Shown here one piece after another: positions 10,345 to 19,324 of a stretch of 64,000 bases of DNA. The stretch spans positions 539,289 to 603,288 of the forward strand of contig JAHBYW010000003.1 of the NCBI GenBank assembly GCA_019635755.1. Direction: 5' to 3'. The notes beneath the pieces are model-generated. The model was not told the DNA's origin and searched no databases. It worked only from the letters and a program-made list of their open reading frames with translations. The stretch comes from Rhizobiaceae bacterium (lineage in GTDB: Bacteria > Pseudomonadota > Alphaproteobacteria > Rhizobiales > Rhizobiaceae). The translations under genes were made by a program, and so were the position numbers. Numbering within the stretch: the stretch's first letter is position 1; every line of letters starts with the position of its first letter.

Positions 10345-11154
10345 TCAACCCAGCCGCGACGGCACCCGCGCCTCCAGCCTGCGGAAGAGGGCGACGATCA
10401 CGCCGGTGAGGCACAGATAGACGACGGCGAGCAGGAGCAGCGGCTCGTAGACCACGAAGGTGTCCTGCCGCACGCGGGAGGCGACGCTGTAGATGTCGAT
10501 CACCGTGATCGTCGCCACAAGCGGCGTCGCCTTCAGCTGCCAGACCGTCTCGCCGGCCAGCGTCGGCAGGGCGCTCCGCGCCGCCTGCGGCAGCCAGATG
10601 CGACGGAAGACGGTCATGCGCGACATGCCGAAGGCGCGGCCGGCCTCGAGCTGTCCGCGCGCCACCCCGGCGAAGGCGCCGCGCATCACTTCGCCCTCAT
10701 AGGCTGCGTAGGAGAACGTCAGCGCCACGACCGCATAGGGCCATGCCTGCCTGAGATACGGCCAGAGATCCGACTGGCGTATCTCCGGAAACTGCGGAAA
10801 CAGCGAGCCGAGGCCGTAGTAGAGCAGCCACAGCTGCAGCAGCAGCGGCGTGCCGCGGATCGTCGTGCAGAACCAGAGCGCCGGCCAGGCCAGCCAGCGC
10901 GGGCCCGCGACCTGCGCGAAGCCGAGCGGCACGGCCAGCGCGAAGCCGAGGACGGAGGTGACGACGAGGATCCAGATCGTCGTCCAGATGCCGTAGACCG
11001 CGAGACCGAGATAGTTCGGCAGCCAGTCCCAGCGCATGAACACCGCGGCCGCGACGGCCAGCGCCGCCGCGACGACAATCAGGCCGATGCGATGCGGCTG
11101 CCACCACAGCGAGGCCCGCGCGAGCCGGTCGATGGTGGTGTCGGACGCGCTCAT
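10345..11154 (-). CDS. Polar amino acid ABC transporter permease (HisM/ArtM type)
   Basis: A 269-residue inner-membrane protein. After a 20-residue cytoplasmic head there are about five or six membrane segments, with the inner-membrane component signature at SYAAYEGEVMRGAFAGVARGQLEAGRAFGM (the EAA-type loop, about 150-180). The TIRGTPLLLQLWLLYYGL segment is typical of HisMQ/GlnP permeases. It ends two bases before the Ldh-family gene and begins three bases after the second permease, so the genes form one operon with the binding protein and ATPase upstream. Confidence 0.92.
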   Translation of the reverse strand: MSASDTTIDRLARASLWWQPHRIGLIVVAAALAVAAAVFMRWDWLPNYLGLAVYGIWTTIWILVVTSVLGFALAVPLGFAQVAGPRWLAWPALWFCTTIRGTPLLLQLWLLYYGLGSLFPQFPEIRQSDLWPYLRQAWPYAVVALTFSYAAYEGEVMRGAFAGVARGQLEAGRAFGMSRMTVFRRIWLPQAARSALPTLAGETVWQLKATPLVATITVIDIYSVASRVRQDTFVVYEPLLLLAVVYLCLTGVIVALFRRLEARVPSRLG

Positions 11155-11157
11155 CGC

Positions 11158-12024
11158 TCAATGCCCTCCCGCGATGGCCGGCATGCCCCGCCGCGACCAC
11201 GCCTCGATGCGCGCGATCAGCACGTTGGAGACGAGGCTCAGCGCCAGGTAGAGCCCCCCGGCGGCGAGGTAGAACGTGAAGTAGGCCTTGGTGGCACCGG
11301 CCGCCTGCCGCGTCTCCAGCGTCAGCTCGCTGAACGAGCCGACGACCGCCAGCAGCGCGGTGTCCTTGGTGGCGATCAGCCACAGATTGGCGAGGCCGGG
11401 AATGGCGAAGGGCAGCATCGCCGGCAGCGTCACCCGGCGCATCATCAGCAGCGGCGGCATGCCGAAGGCGCGGGCCGCCTCGATCTGGCCTTGCGGGATG
11501 GCGAGGATCGCGCCGCGCAGCACTTCGGTCGAGTAGGCGCCCTGGACGATGCCCAGGACGGCGATGCCGGCGACCAGCCCGTTGATGTCGACCGGAGACT
11601 GGCCGAGCAGCGCCAGCAGGCGGTTGATGAGGTCGCCGCCCGCATAATAGAGCAGCAGGATCAGGATCAGCTCCGGCACGCCGCGCACGATCGTCGTGTA
11701 GACCTCGAGCAGGTCGCGCAGGATGGGTCCGCCGTAGAGCTTGCCATAGGCGCCGGCGGTGCCGATCGCCAGACCGAGCGCATAGGCGCCGACGGCGATG
11801 TAGACGGAGTTCATCAGCCCGCGCAGCAGATTGCCGCCCCAGCCGGGCGGCTCGGGCGCGAGCAGCGCCGGGGCGCTTTTCAGCCCCGCGGCGAAGGCAT
11901 TGGACACGGCGACGAGGAACGACCACAACGTCACCAGGAACTGCGCGACGCCGACCACGAACTCGGCCGGCATGAACAGCAGCACGAGTTGCGAGCGGAG
12001 GGCGTCGAGGAGCGCTTCTAGCAT
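11158..12024 (-). CDS. Polar amino acid ABC transporter permease (HisQ/ArtQ type)
   Basis: A 288-residue inner-membrane permease that pairs with the preceding one. It shows TTIVRGVPELILILLLYYAG near the middle and the EAA-type loop in STEVLRGAILAIPQGQIEAARAFGM, the standard motifs for this family. About five membrane segments. ATG at 12024. Genes 9338-13783 all read on the minus strand in the order ATPase, binding protein, permease, permease, oxidoreductase. Confidence 0.92.
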   Translation of the reverse strand: MLEALLDALRSQLVLLFMPAEFVVGVAQFLVTLWSFLVAVSNAFAAGLKSAPALLAPEPPGWGGNLLRGLMNSVYIAVGAYALGLAIGTAGAYGKLYGGPILRDLLEVYTTIVRGVPELILILLLYYAGGDLINRLLALLGQSPVDINGLVAGIAVLGIVQGAYSTEVLRGAILAIPQGQIEAARAFGMPPLLMMRRVTLPAMLPFAIPGLANLWLIATKDTALLAVVGSFSELTLETRQAAGATKAYFTFYLAAGGLYLALSLVSNVLIARIEAWSRRGMPAIAGGH

Positions 12025-12142
12025 CGCGTCCCCCGCTGGGTGCAGCCGGGGTCAGCCGCACGGGACTCCCGGTCGAAGCCCTCCCCGCCGGCGGCGGGAA
12101 GGGAGGGGTCGGCGCGGCGCAGGATGCCGCCGTGGGAGACGG

Positions 12143-12919
12143 TCACTCGCCGTAGATGTCGAAGTCGAAATACTTCGCGGTGACCTCGGCGTATTTGCCG
12201 TTGTCGCGGATCGCCTTCAGCGCCGCGTTCAGCTTGCCCTTCAGCTCCGTATCGTCCTTGCGCACGCCGCCGCCGACGCCCGGGCCGAGGATCTCCAGAT
12301 CCTCTTTGACATGACCCTTCAGGTCACAGCAGGCCATGCCCTGCTCGGACTTCAGGAACGCGTCGAGCGCGTTCGAGTCGGCCTGTACCGCGTCGACGCG
12401 GCCGGCGGCCAGATCCTGGTTCGCCTCGTCCTGCGTGGCGTATTCCTTGATCTCGGCGGCTTCGGTGAAGTGCTTCTTGGCGTAGGCCGAGTGCGTGGTG
12501 GACACCTGCACGCCGATGATCTTGCCCTTGAGGTCGGCCGGCTCGGCGCCGAACGTCTCGCCCTTCGGCCCGATGATCGCGGTCGGCGTGTTGTAGACCT
12601 TGTCGGTGAAGTCGATGGTCTTCTTGCGCTCCTCGGTGATCGACATGGAATTCCAGATCACGTCGATCTTGTTGGTGGTCAGCGCCGGGATGATGCCGTC
12701 CCACGCGGTCGGCACGATGACGCAGTCGAGCTTCGCCTCGGCGCAGACCGCGTCCATGATCTCGATTTCCCAGCCCACCCACTTGCCGCTGGCGTCGATC
12801 GACGCGAAGGGCGGATAGGGCTCCGGCGCCATGCCGAAGCGGGTCTGCTGCGCGTTCGCGGCGCCGAGCGTGGCGCCGAGCGCTGCCGCGAGGATCGCTG
12901 CCTTGATGATCGTCTTCAT
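12143..12919 (-). CDS. Periplasmic amino acid-binding protein of the ABC transporter
   Basis: A 258-residue SBP_bac_3 protein with a signal peptide (MKTIIKAAILAAALGATLG-AANAQ, cut near residue 24). The mature part begins TRFGMAPEPYPPFASIDASGKWVGWEIE, typical of Lys/Arg/Orn or octopine/nopaline binding proteins; further motifs are WDGIIPALTTNKIDVIWNSM and RKKTIDFTDKVYNTP. Together with the guanidino-acid genes downstream, arginine or a related guanidino compound is the most likely ligand, but this is inference from context. Confidence 0.92.
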   Translation of the reverse strand: MKTIIKAAILAAALGATLGAANAQQTRFGMAPEPYPPFASIDASGKWVGWEIEIMDAVCAEAKLDCVIVPTAWDGIIPALTTNKIDVIWNSMSITEERKKTIDFTDKVYNTPTAIIGPKGETFGAEPADLKGKIIGVQVSTTHSAYAKKHFTEAAEIKEYATQDEANQDLAAGRVDAVQADSNALDAFLKSEQGMACCDLKGHVKEDLEILGPGVGGGVRKDDTELKGKLNAALKAIRDNGKYAEVTAKYFDFDIYGE

Positions 12920-12964
12920 GCTGGTTCTCCCATTTTTCGTTGCTGGTTTCGCTCAGCCGGCGGT

Positions 12965-13783
12965 TTAGCCGCCGACATTCCTTATGAACTGCTTCAGCCG
13001 CTCCGAGCGCGGCGCCCCGAAGATCTGTTCGGGCGGACCTTCCTCCTCGACGATACCGTTGGCGAGGAAGACGACGTGCGACGCCACCTCGCGGGCGAAC
13101 TTCATCTCATGCGTGACCAGAACCATCGTGCGGCCCTCGCGCGCCAGGTCGGCGATCACCTTGAGCACCTCGCCGACGAGCTCCGGGTCGAGCGCCGAGG
13201 TGGGCTCGTCGAACAGCATGACGCGCGGCTGGATCGCCAGCGCCCGGGCGATGGCGCCGCGCTGCTGCTGCCCGCCCGACAGGAAGGCGGGGTAGACGTC
13301 GCGCTTCTCCGACAGGCCGACGCGCGCCAGCAGCGTCTCCGCCGCGGCGATCGCCTCGTCGCGCTTCACGCCCAGCACATGCACGGGCACCTCGATGACG
13401 TTCTCCATCAGCGTCATGTGGTTCCACAGGTTGAAGCTCTGGAACACCATGCCCAGCCGGGAGCGGATGCGCTCGATCTGGCGGCGGTCGGCCGGCATCG
13501 CGCCGCCGCGGCCGTCGGGCTTCAGGCGGATCTCCTCGCCATTGACGCGGATGATGCCGCTGGTCGGATTTTCGAGGCAGTTGATGCAGCGGAGCAGGGT
13601 GGACTTGCCTGAGCCCGAGCCCCCGATGATGGCGACCACGCCGCCGTCGCGCGCGGAGATGGAGACGCCCTTCAGGACATGCAGATCGCCAAACTTCTTG
13701 TGCAGGTCCTCGACGTGGATGGCTTCGGCGGCGCCGTTCGCAGCGGACGTGGTTGCGGGCAGGACGGAGGCCCCGGCCGTCAC
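12965..13783 (-). CDS. Polar amino acid ABC transporter ATP-binding protein
   Basis: A 272-residue ATPase of the HisP/GlnQ group. It shows Walker A GGSGSGKST at about 54-62, Q-loop MVFQSFNLWNHMT, signature LSGGQQQRGAIARALA, Walker B VMLFDEPTSALDPE and switch His in LVTHEMKFAREVA. The start is a GTG at 13783; the first 20 residues are Ala/Thr-rich and not conserved, so translation could begin later. First gene of the transport operon, divergent from the amidinohydrolase gene at 14004. Confidence 0.92.
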   Translation of the reverse strand: MTAGASVLPATTSAANGAAEAIHVEDLHKKFGDLHVLKGVSISARDGGVVAIIGGSGSGKSTLLRCINCLENPTSGIIRVNGEEIRLKPDGRGGAMPADRRQIERIRSRLGMVFQSFNLWNHMTLMENVIEVPVHVLGVKRDEAIAAAETLLARVGLSEKRDVYPAFLSGGQQQRGAIARALAIQPRVMLFDEPTSALDPELVGEVLKVIADLAREGRTMVLVTHEMKFAREVASHVVFLANGIVEEEGPPEQIFGAPRSERLKQFIRNVGG

Positions 13784-14003
13784 GCCCGCTGTGCTCCGCC
13801 TCGCGGCCGGCGCGTCGCCGGCTGGACCCGTTTCATGGAACCCGTCACGCTCACCCTGTCCCGGACAGATTGGACCGCAGTCGTTCCCGCCGTCAACCCG
13901 CCGCGTCGCCGCAGCGCGTGGCCGAAGCGCCGGGCCGCCGTAGCCCTTGCCCGGATGGAGCGCGTGCGGCTAGGACTTCGAGGCAGCAAGGCGAGGCTCC
14001 CGC

Positions 14004-14891
14004 ATGAACCCACGTCCGTCGAATGCCTATGGCGCGCAGTCCATGGCCGCGCCGCTCGCCCGCGTGCTGATGCGCTCGGCCGCCGGCGCGATGCGGGGCG
14101 CCGACGCGAGGCGCTGGCATTACGGCCCGGGCTTCGATCCGGCGCGCGCCGCGGCCCAGCACAAGGCCTTCGCGGAGCTGGTCGCATCCTCCGGCGCGAC
14201 GGTCGACTGGCTACCCGACGCCGACGACGGGCTGGCCGATTCCGTCTTCACCCACGATCCCTCGCTGGTCACCGAGCGCGGCGCCGTCATCCTGTCCATG
14301 GGCAAGGCGCTGCGCGAGTCCGAGCCGGCGCTGCATGAACGGGCCTACGCCGCGATGGGCGTGCCCATCCTCGGCCGCATCGAGAAGCCCGGCCAGGTCG
14401 AGGGCGGCGACTGCGTCTGGATCGACCGCACCACGCTCGCGGTCGGACGCGGCGTGCGCACCAACCAGGCCGGCATCCAGCAACTCGCCAACATCCTCGG
14501 CCCGATCGGGGTCACGGTGTTCGGCTACGACCTGCCGCTCTGGCAGGGCGAGGAGGCCTGCCTCCACCTGATGAGCGTGATCTCGCCGCTGGCCGACGAC
14601 CTGGCGCTGGTGTTCTCGCCGCTCCTGCCCGCGCCCTTCTGGCAGCTGCTCCGCGATCGCGGCATCGTGCTGGTCGAAGGCGACGCCGGCGAGTTCCACG
14701 CCTCCAACGGGCTCAGCCTCAACGTGCTGCCGACCGCGCCGCGGCAGGTGATCGCCGTCGCCGGCTTCCCGAAGACGCAGGCTGCGATGGAAGCGGCCGG
14801 CTGCACGGTGATGACCTTCGAGGCCGATGCGCTCTGTATCGCCTGCGAGGGCGGCCCGACCTGCCTGACGCGCCCGGTGCTGCGCGCATGA
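14004..14891 (+). CDS. Amidinohydrolase of the DDAH / arginine deiminase superfamily
   Basis: A 295-residue protein with the guanidino-modifying enzyme fold. Likely active residues: Asp/Glu in the THDPSLVTERGAVI region (84-96), Glu133 in VEGGDC, His188 in CLHLMSVIS and Cys287 in GGPTCLTRP near the end, which fits the His-Cys-Glu plan of dimethylargininases. The reaction would release an amine and citrulline or a related ureido product from a substituted arginine. Its stop overlaps the ATG of the ThDP enzyme gene (ATGA), and it is divergent from an amino acid importer, so the group probably handles arginine derivatives. Confidence 0.88.
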   Translation: MNPRPSNAYGAQSMAAPLARVLMRSAAGAMRGADARRWHYGPGFDPARAAAQHKAFAELVASSGATVDWLPDADDGLADSVFTHDPSLVTERGAVILSMGKALRESEPALHERAYAAMGVPILGRIEKPGQVEGGDCVWIDRTTLAVGRGVRTNQAGIQQLANILGPIGVTVFGYDLPLWQGEEACLHLMSVISPLADDLALVFSPLLPAPFWQLLRDRGIVLVEGDAGEFHASNGLSLNVLPTAPRQVIAVAGFPKTQAAMEAAGCTVMTFEADALCIACEGGPTCLTRPVLRA

Positions 14892-16462
14892 CCACGCTCG
14901 GCGAAGCCCTTATCCCGCTGCTCGAGGCCCACGGCGTCGATACCGTCTTCGGCATTCCCGGCTACCACACGGTCGAGCTCTATCGCGGGCTGGCGCGGTC
15001 GAACATCCGCCACGTCACGCCGCGCCACGAGCAGGGCGCCGGATTCATGGCCGACGGCTACGCGCGCGTCACCGGCAAGCCCGGCGTCTGTTTCCTCATC
15101 ACGGGACCTGGCCTGACCAACGCGCTGACCCCGATGGCGCAGGCGCGTGCCGACTCGATCCCGATGCTGGTGATCACCAGCGTCAACGCCGCGCCGACGC
15201 TCGGCAAGGGGTTCGGCTATCTGCACGAGCTGCCGGACCAGCGCGGCATGACCGACCTCGTGGCGCTCTATTCGCAGCGCATCGAGAGCCCGCGCCAGCT
15301 TCCCGCGGCGCTGCGGCGCGCCTTCAGCCTGTTCGCAGCGGAACGGCCCGGCCCGGTCCACATCGAGATCCCGCTCGACGTGCTCTCGGCACCGGCGGGC
15401 GACCTCGCCTTCGAGCCGGTCACGGCCGGCCCGCCGCCCGCCGACCCGGGCGCGATCGCCGAAGCGGCGAAGATCGCCGGCGACGCACGGCGGCCGCTGA
15501 TCATCGCCGGCGGCGGAGCGCTGCGCGCCGGGGCCGATGTGCAGCGCCTCGCCGAGCGGCTCGACGCGCCGGTGGTGCTGACCATCAACGCGCGCGGCAT
15601 CATGCATGGCCATCCCCTCGCCGTTCCGGCGAGCCCCAGCCTCGATTCCGTGCGCACGCTGATGACGGAAGCGGACCTGGTCATCGCCGCCGGCACCGAG
15701 TTCGGCCCGACCGATTTCGACATGTATGCGCGCGGCGGCTCCGTGGTGCCGCCGAACCTGGTGCGCATCGACATCGACCGCTGGCAGCTCGAGCGCCGGC
15801 CGGCGCGCCTGTCGATCCGCGCCGATGCCGGCGCGGCGCTGGCGCGGCTCGCCGACGAGGTCGCGGCAAGGGCCGCCGGCGACGGTGCGGCGCGGGCAGA
15901 GCGGACGCGCCTGGCGGCGCGCCAGGAACTCGGCCCGGCGATGCACAGGCAGCTCGCGGCAATCGAGACGATCCGCGACACGCTGCCCGGCGCGCTGATC
16001 GTCGGCGATTCCACCCAGCCCGTCTATGCCGCGAACCTCTTCTACGACCATGACCGTCCCGGCGGCTGGTTCAACGGCTCGGTCGGCTACGGCGCGCTGG
16101 GCTACGCGGCGCCGGCCGCGACGGCGGCCAAGATCGCCCTGCCGGACGCGACCGTCGTCTGCTTTGCCGGCGACGGCGGCTTCCAGTTCACGCTGCCGGA
16201 GCTGTCGGTCGCGGTCGAGCAGCAGGCGGCCGTCATCTTCGTCGTCTGGAACAACAGCGGCTACCGCGAGATCGAGGATTCGATGCGCGCCGTCGGCGTC
16301 GAGCCGGTCGGCGTGTCTCCGGCGCCGCCCGATTTCATCAAGATCGCCGACGCCTACGGCATGGCGGCGGAGCGGCTGCAGGGGATCGACGGGCTGGCGG
16401 CGGCGCTGCTGCGTGCACAGGCGAGCGGCAAACCCCGTCTGATCGAACTGGTGATCGCGTAG
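14888..16462 (+). CDS. ThDP-dependent enzyme, probable 5-guanidino-2-oxopentanoate decarboxylase (AruI-like)
   Basis: A 524-residue enzyme of the acetolactate synthase/benzoylformate decarboxylase superfamily. The N-terminal ThDP domain has the catalytic glutamate in PRHEQGAGFMADGYAR (Glu48); the C-terminal part has the GDG...NN cofactor motif (FAGDGGFQFTLPELS to VVWNNSGY). The opening GVDTVFGIPGYHTVELYRGL is the pattern of proteins named 2-ketoarginine decarboxylase in the arginine transaminase pathway. It is translationally coupled to the amidinohydrolase gene. No aminotransferase or guanidinobutyraldehyde dehydrogenase lies in the window, so the pathway is incomplete here. Confidence 0.85.
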   Translation: MTTLGEALIPLLEAHGVDTVFGIPGYHTVELYRGLARSNIRHVTPRHEQGAGFMADGYARVTGKPGVCFLITGPGLTNALTPMAQARADSIPMLVITSVNAAPTLGKGFGYLHELPDQRGMTDLVALYSQRIESPRQLPAALRRAFSLFAAERPGPVHIEIPLDVLSAPAGDLAFEPVTAGPPPADPGAIAEAAKIAGDARRPLIIAGGGALRAGADVQRLAERLDAPVVLTINARGIMHGHPLAVPASPSLDSVRTLMTEADLVIAAGTEFGPTDFDMYARGGSVVPPNLVRIDIDRWQLERRPARLSIRADAGAALARLADEVAARAAGDGAARAERTRLAARQELGPAMHRQLAAIETIRDTLPGALIVGDSTQPVYAANLFYDHDRPGGWFNGSVGYGALGYAAPAATAAKIALPDATVVCFAGDGGFQFTLPELSVAVEQQAAVIFVVWNNSGYREIEDSMRAVGVEPVGVSPAPPDFIKIADAYGMAAERLQGIDGLAAALLRAQASGKPRLIELVIA

Positions 16463-16582
16463 AAGATTCCGACAGCGGGCGGCTAGGCCCGCTCGTCCGC
16501 CAGGCGAAGCCCGCCGGCGGAGGGGCCTCCGCTTGAGACATCCGGCTACGCTGCCCGCACCCCGATGTGCTACACTCGTTCA

Positions 16583-17500
16583 ATGGCATCCACCGAACCC
16601 CCCGCCATCGACCACCGCGCCGTGATTGCCTCCCTGCCGCAGGCCGAGCGCGAGCGCCTTACCCGCCGCACCAACCTGCACGGGCTGGCCCGCTTCGCGC
16701 TGCATCTCGGCGCGATCCTGGCGCTGGCAGCCCTGATCCTCGCCGGCGTGCCCGGCTGGTGGCTGCTCCTGCTGCCGCAGGGCATCCTGATCGTCTTCCT
16801 GTTCACCGCGCTGCACGAGGCGACGCACGAGACCGCGTTCCGGTCCGCGTGGATGAACCGGACGGTCGCCGCGATCGCCGGGTTTCTGGTGCTCGTGCCG
16901 CCGGTCTGGTTCCGCTATTTCCACTTCGCCCACCACCGCCACACGCACGACCCGGACAACGACCCGGAGCTGATGAGCCCCAAGCCGGAGACCATGGCGC
17001 AGTATCTGCGCTACCTGTCCGGCATCCCGCTGTGGATCGGCATGGCGAAGGCCATCTGGCAGTCGGCGCGCGGGCAGGCCTTCGACGCCTACATCCCCCC
17101 GAAGGGCAGGGCCAGGGTGGTGCGCGAGGCGCGCCTCACGCTTGCCGCCTACGGGCTGCTGGCCGCCCTCTCGATCCTGCTGCAGACGCCGGCGCTGCTG
17201 TGGGCCTGGATCGTCCCCGCCCTGCTCGGCCAGCCCTTCCTGCGCGCCTATCTGCTGGCAGAGCACGCGCGCTGTCCCCACGTCGCCAACATGCTCGAGA
17301 ACACGCGCACGACGTTCACCAATTCGATCGTGCGCCTCATCGCCTGGAACATGCCGTTCCATGCCGAGCACCACGCCTATCCGGCGGTGCCCTTCCACCT
17401 GCTGCCGCGCTTTCACGAGGTGGTCCGGGCGCATCTGAGGACCACCTCCGACGGCTATGTGGATTTCCACCGCACCTATGCCGGAACGCTTGACGGATAG
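16583..17500 (+). CDS. Membrane fatty acid desaturase family protein
   Basis: About 305 residues if started at ATG 16583 (MASTEPPAID); an ATG at 16565 adds six residues, and neither has a clear ribosome binding site. The three histidine boxes of membrane di-iron desaturases/hydroxylases are present: LHEATHE (about 76-82), HFAHHRHTHD (about 114-123) and FHAEHHAYP near 265. Four hydrophobic segments lie around them. The substrate (fatty acid, carotenoid or other lipid) cannot be told from sequence. Confidence 0.88.
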   Translation: MASTEPPAIDHRAVIASLPQAERERLTRRTNLHGLARFALHLGAILALAALILAGVPGWWLLLLPQGILIVFLFTALHEATHETAFRSAWMNRTVAAIAGFLVLVPPVWFRYFHFAHHRHTHDPDNDPELMSPKPETMAQYLRYLSGIPLWIGMAKAIWQSARGQAFDAYIPPKGRARVVREARLTLAAYGLLAALSILLQTPALLWAWIVPALLGQPFLRAYLLAEHARCPHVANMLENTRTTFTNSIVRLIAWNMPFHAEHHAYPAVPFHLLPRFHEVVRAHLRTTSDGYVDFHRTYAGTLDG

Positions 17501-17571
17501 GGCGTTTCGCCGCCTTTGCCTCGTCCCCAAATCGGAATAAGAACGGCGAAACGCCCGCCGCGGAGCCAGAC

Positions 17572-18552
17572 ATGACCCTCGTCACCCAGACGCCCAAGCT
17601 TGTCACCGTCGTCGGCGGCTCGGGCTTCATCGGCCGGCACGTCGTCCGGGCGCTCGCCCGGCGCGGCTACCGCATCCGGGTCGCCTGCCGCCGGCCCGAT
17701 CTGGCCGGCCATGTCCAGCCGCTCGGCAATGTCGGGCAGATCCAGCCGGTTCAGGCCAACATCCGCGCGCCGTGGTCCATCGAACGCGCCGTCGACGGCG
17801 CGGACCACGTCGTCAACCTGGTCGGCATCCTGTTCGAAGCGGGCAAGCAGACCTTCGCCGCCGTGCAGGACGAAGGCGCCCGCACCGTCGCCCAGGCGGC
17901 GCGCGCCGCCGGCGCGGGCCTCACCCATCATTCGGCCATCGGCGCCGACGCCGCGTCCGCCTCGATCTATGCACGCACCAAGGCCGCCGGCGAGAGCGCG
18001 GTGTTCGAGGCGATCCCCGGCGCGACGGTCCTGCGCTCGTCGATCGTCTTCGGCGCCGAGGACGGCTTCTACAACCGCTTCGCCAACATGGCCCGCTTCT
18101 CGCCCGTGCTGCCGCTGATCGGCGGCGGCCACACGAAGTTCCAGCCCGTCTTCGTCGGCGACGTCGCCGAGGCCATCGCGCGCTCGGTCGACGGCGCCGT
18201 GCCCGGCGGCCAGATCTACGAACTCGGCGGGCCGGAGGTGAAGAGCTTCCGCGAATGCCTCGAGGAAATGCTGCGCGTCATCGAGCGCCGCCGCCTGCTG
18301 GTGCCCGTTCCCTGGTGGGCGGCGCGGCTGCAGGGCGCCATTCTCGGCCGCCTGCCCGGACACCTGCTCACCTCCGACCAGGTGACGCTGCTGGAGACCG
18401 ACAACGTCGTCTCGGAGGCTGCGGAGAAGGCCGGGCGGACGCTCGCCGGACTCGGCATCCAGCCGCAGTCGACCGAGGCGATCCTGCCGTCCTATCTGTG
18501 GCGCTACCGCCAGGCCGGCCAGTTCACCCGCAAGGCGATCGCCCAGCGGTAG
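17572..18552 (+). CDS. NDUFA9-like NAD(P)-binding protein (complex I-associated atypical SDR)
   Basis: A 326-residue extended/atypical short-chain dehydrogenase with a Rossmann motif VVGGSGFIGRHVVRALARRGY at 14-34. It has no complete YxxxK catalytic pair of the usual spacing, although SIYARTKAAGES is similar. Alphaproteobacterial homologues are named for mitochondrial NDUFA9, an accessory subunit of respiratory complex I. No nuo genes are in the window. The TauE-like gene starts four bases after its stop, suggesting co-transcription. Confidence 0.88.
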   Translation: MTLVTQTPKLVTVVGGSGFIGRHVVRALARRGYRIRVACRRPDLAGHVQPLGNVGQIQPVQANIRAPWSIERAVDGADHVVNLVGILFEAGKQTFAAVQDEGARTVAQAARAAGAGLTHHSAIGADAASASIYARTKAAGESAVFEAIPGATVLRSSIVFGAEDGFYNRFANMARFSPVLPLIGGGHTKFQPVFVGDVAEAIARSVDGAVPGGQIYELGGPEVKSFRECLEEMLRVIERRRLLVPVPWWAARLQGAILGRLPGHLLTSDQVTLLETDNVVSEAAEKAGRTLAGLGIQPQSTEAILPSYLWRYRQAGQFTRKAIAQR

Positions 18553-18556
18553 AGCC

Positions 18557-19324
18557 TTGGACGCGGCGGCGAGCCTCCTGCCCGACGGCATCGCCGCCTG
18601 GGTCGCGGCGCTGCTGGTCGTCGCCAGCTTCTTCACCTCCGCGCTTACCGCCACCTTCGGGCTCGGCGGTGGCCTGGCGATGCTGGCGCTGATGGGCCTG
18701 TTCGTGCCGGTCGCGGCGCTGATCCCGGTGCATGGCGCCGTGCAGCTCGGCTCCAACACCGGCCGCGCCTGGCACCAGCGCGATCACATCCGCTGGGAGG
18801 TGGCGGGGCCCTTCGTCGCCGGCAGCGTCGTCGGCGCGGTGGCCGGCGCCTTCATCGTCGTGCAGCTCCCCGACGCGCTGATGAAGCTGGTGCTGGGCGG
18901 CTTCATCATCGCCATCACCTGGACCGCGATACCCGGCATGGACCGCGTCGGGCGCGCGGGACTGGCGGCCGCCAGCGCCGTGCTGGCGCTGCTCACCATG
19001 ATGCTGGGCGCCACCGGGCCGCTGCTTTCCGCCCTCTTCGCGCAGATCATCCCCGGCGACCGCAAGGCACTGGTGGCGACGATGGCGGGCGGCATGTCGG
19101 TGCAGCATGTGCTGAAGATCATCGTCTTCAGCATTGCCGGCTTCGCGTTCTGGCCGTGGGTGCCGCTGGTCGCGGCGATGGTCGTGTCGGGCTATCTCGG
19201 CACGCTCTACGGCAGCCGCCTGCTGGAGCGGATCGACGAGGTGCGGTTCCGCTACTGGTTCCGGATCGGCATCACCGTGCTGGCGCTGGACCTCGTGCGG
19301 CGCGGGGTCGCGGGCCTCGTCTGA
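18557..19324 (+). CDS. TauE/SafE family membrane transporter
   Basis: A 255-residue integral membrane protein with about seven or eight hydrophobic segments. It has the family opening FFTSALTATFGLGGGLAMLALMGLF, where the Gly-rich turn is conserved, and an internal repeat beginning at MMLGATGPLLSALFAQ. Family members export sulfite, sulfoacetate or other small organic anions. The start codon is a TTG four bases after the previous stop. Its stop (19322-19324) directly abuts the stop of the convergent uppP gene, leaving no room for a terminator. Confidence 0.85.
   Translation: MDAAASLLPDGIAAWVAALLVVASFFTSALTATFGLGGGLAMLALMGLFVPVAALIPVHGAVQLGSNTGRAWHQRDHIRWEVAGPFVAGSVVGAVAGAFIVVQLPDALMKLVLGGFIIAITWTAIPGMDRVGRAGLAAASAVLALLTMMLGATGPLLSALFAQIIPGDRKALVATMAGGMSVQHVLKIIVFSIAGFAFWPWVPLVAAMVVSGYLGTLYGSRLLERIDEVRFRYWFRIGITVLALDLVRRGVAGLV

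Noticed and set aside
10123..12021. 632-residue plus-strand frame over the two permease genes
   Set aside because: Antisense to two clear permeases; composition dominated by Arg, Gln, Asp and Gly as expected for a shadow frame.
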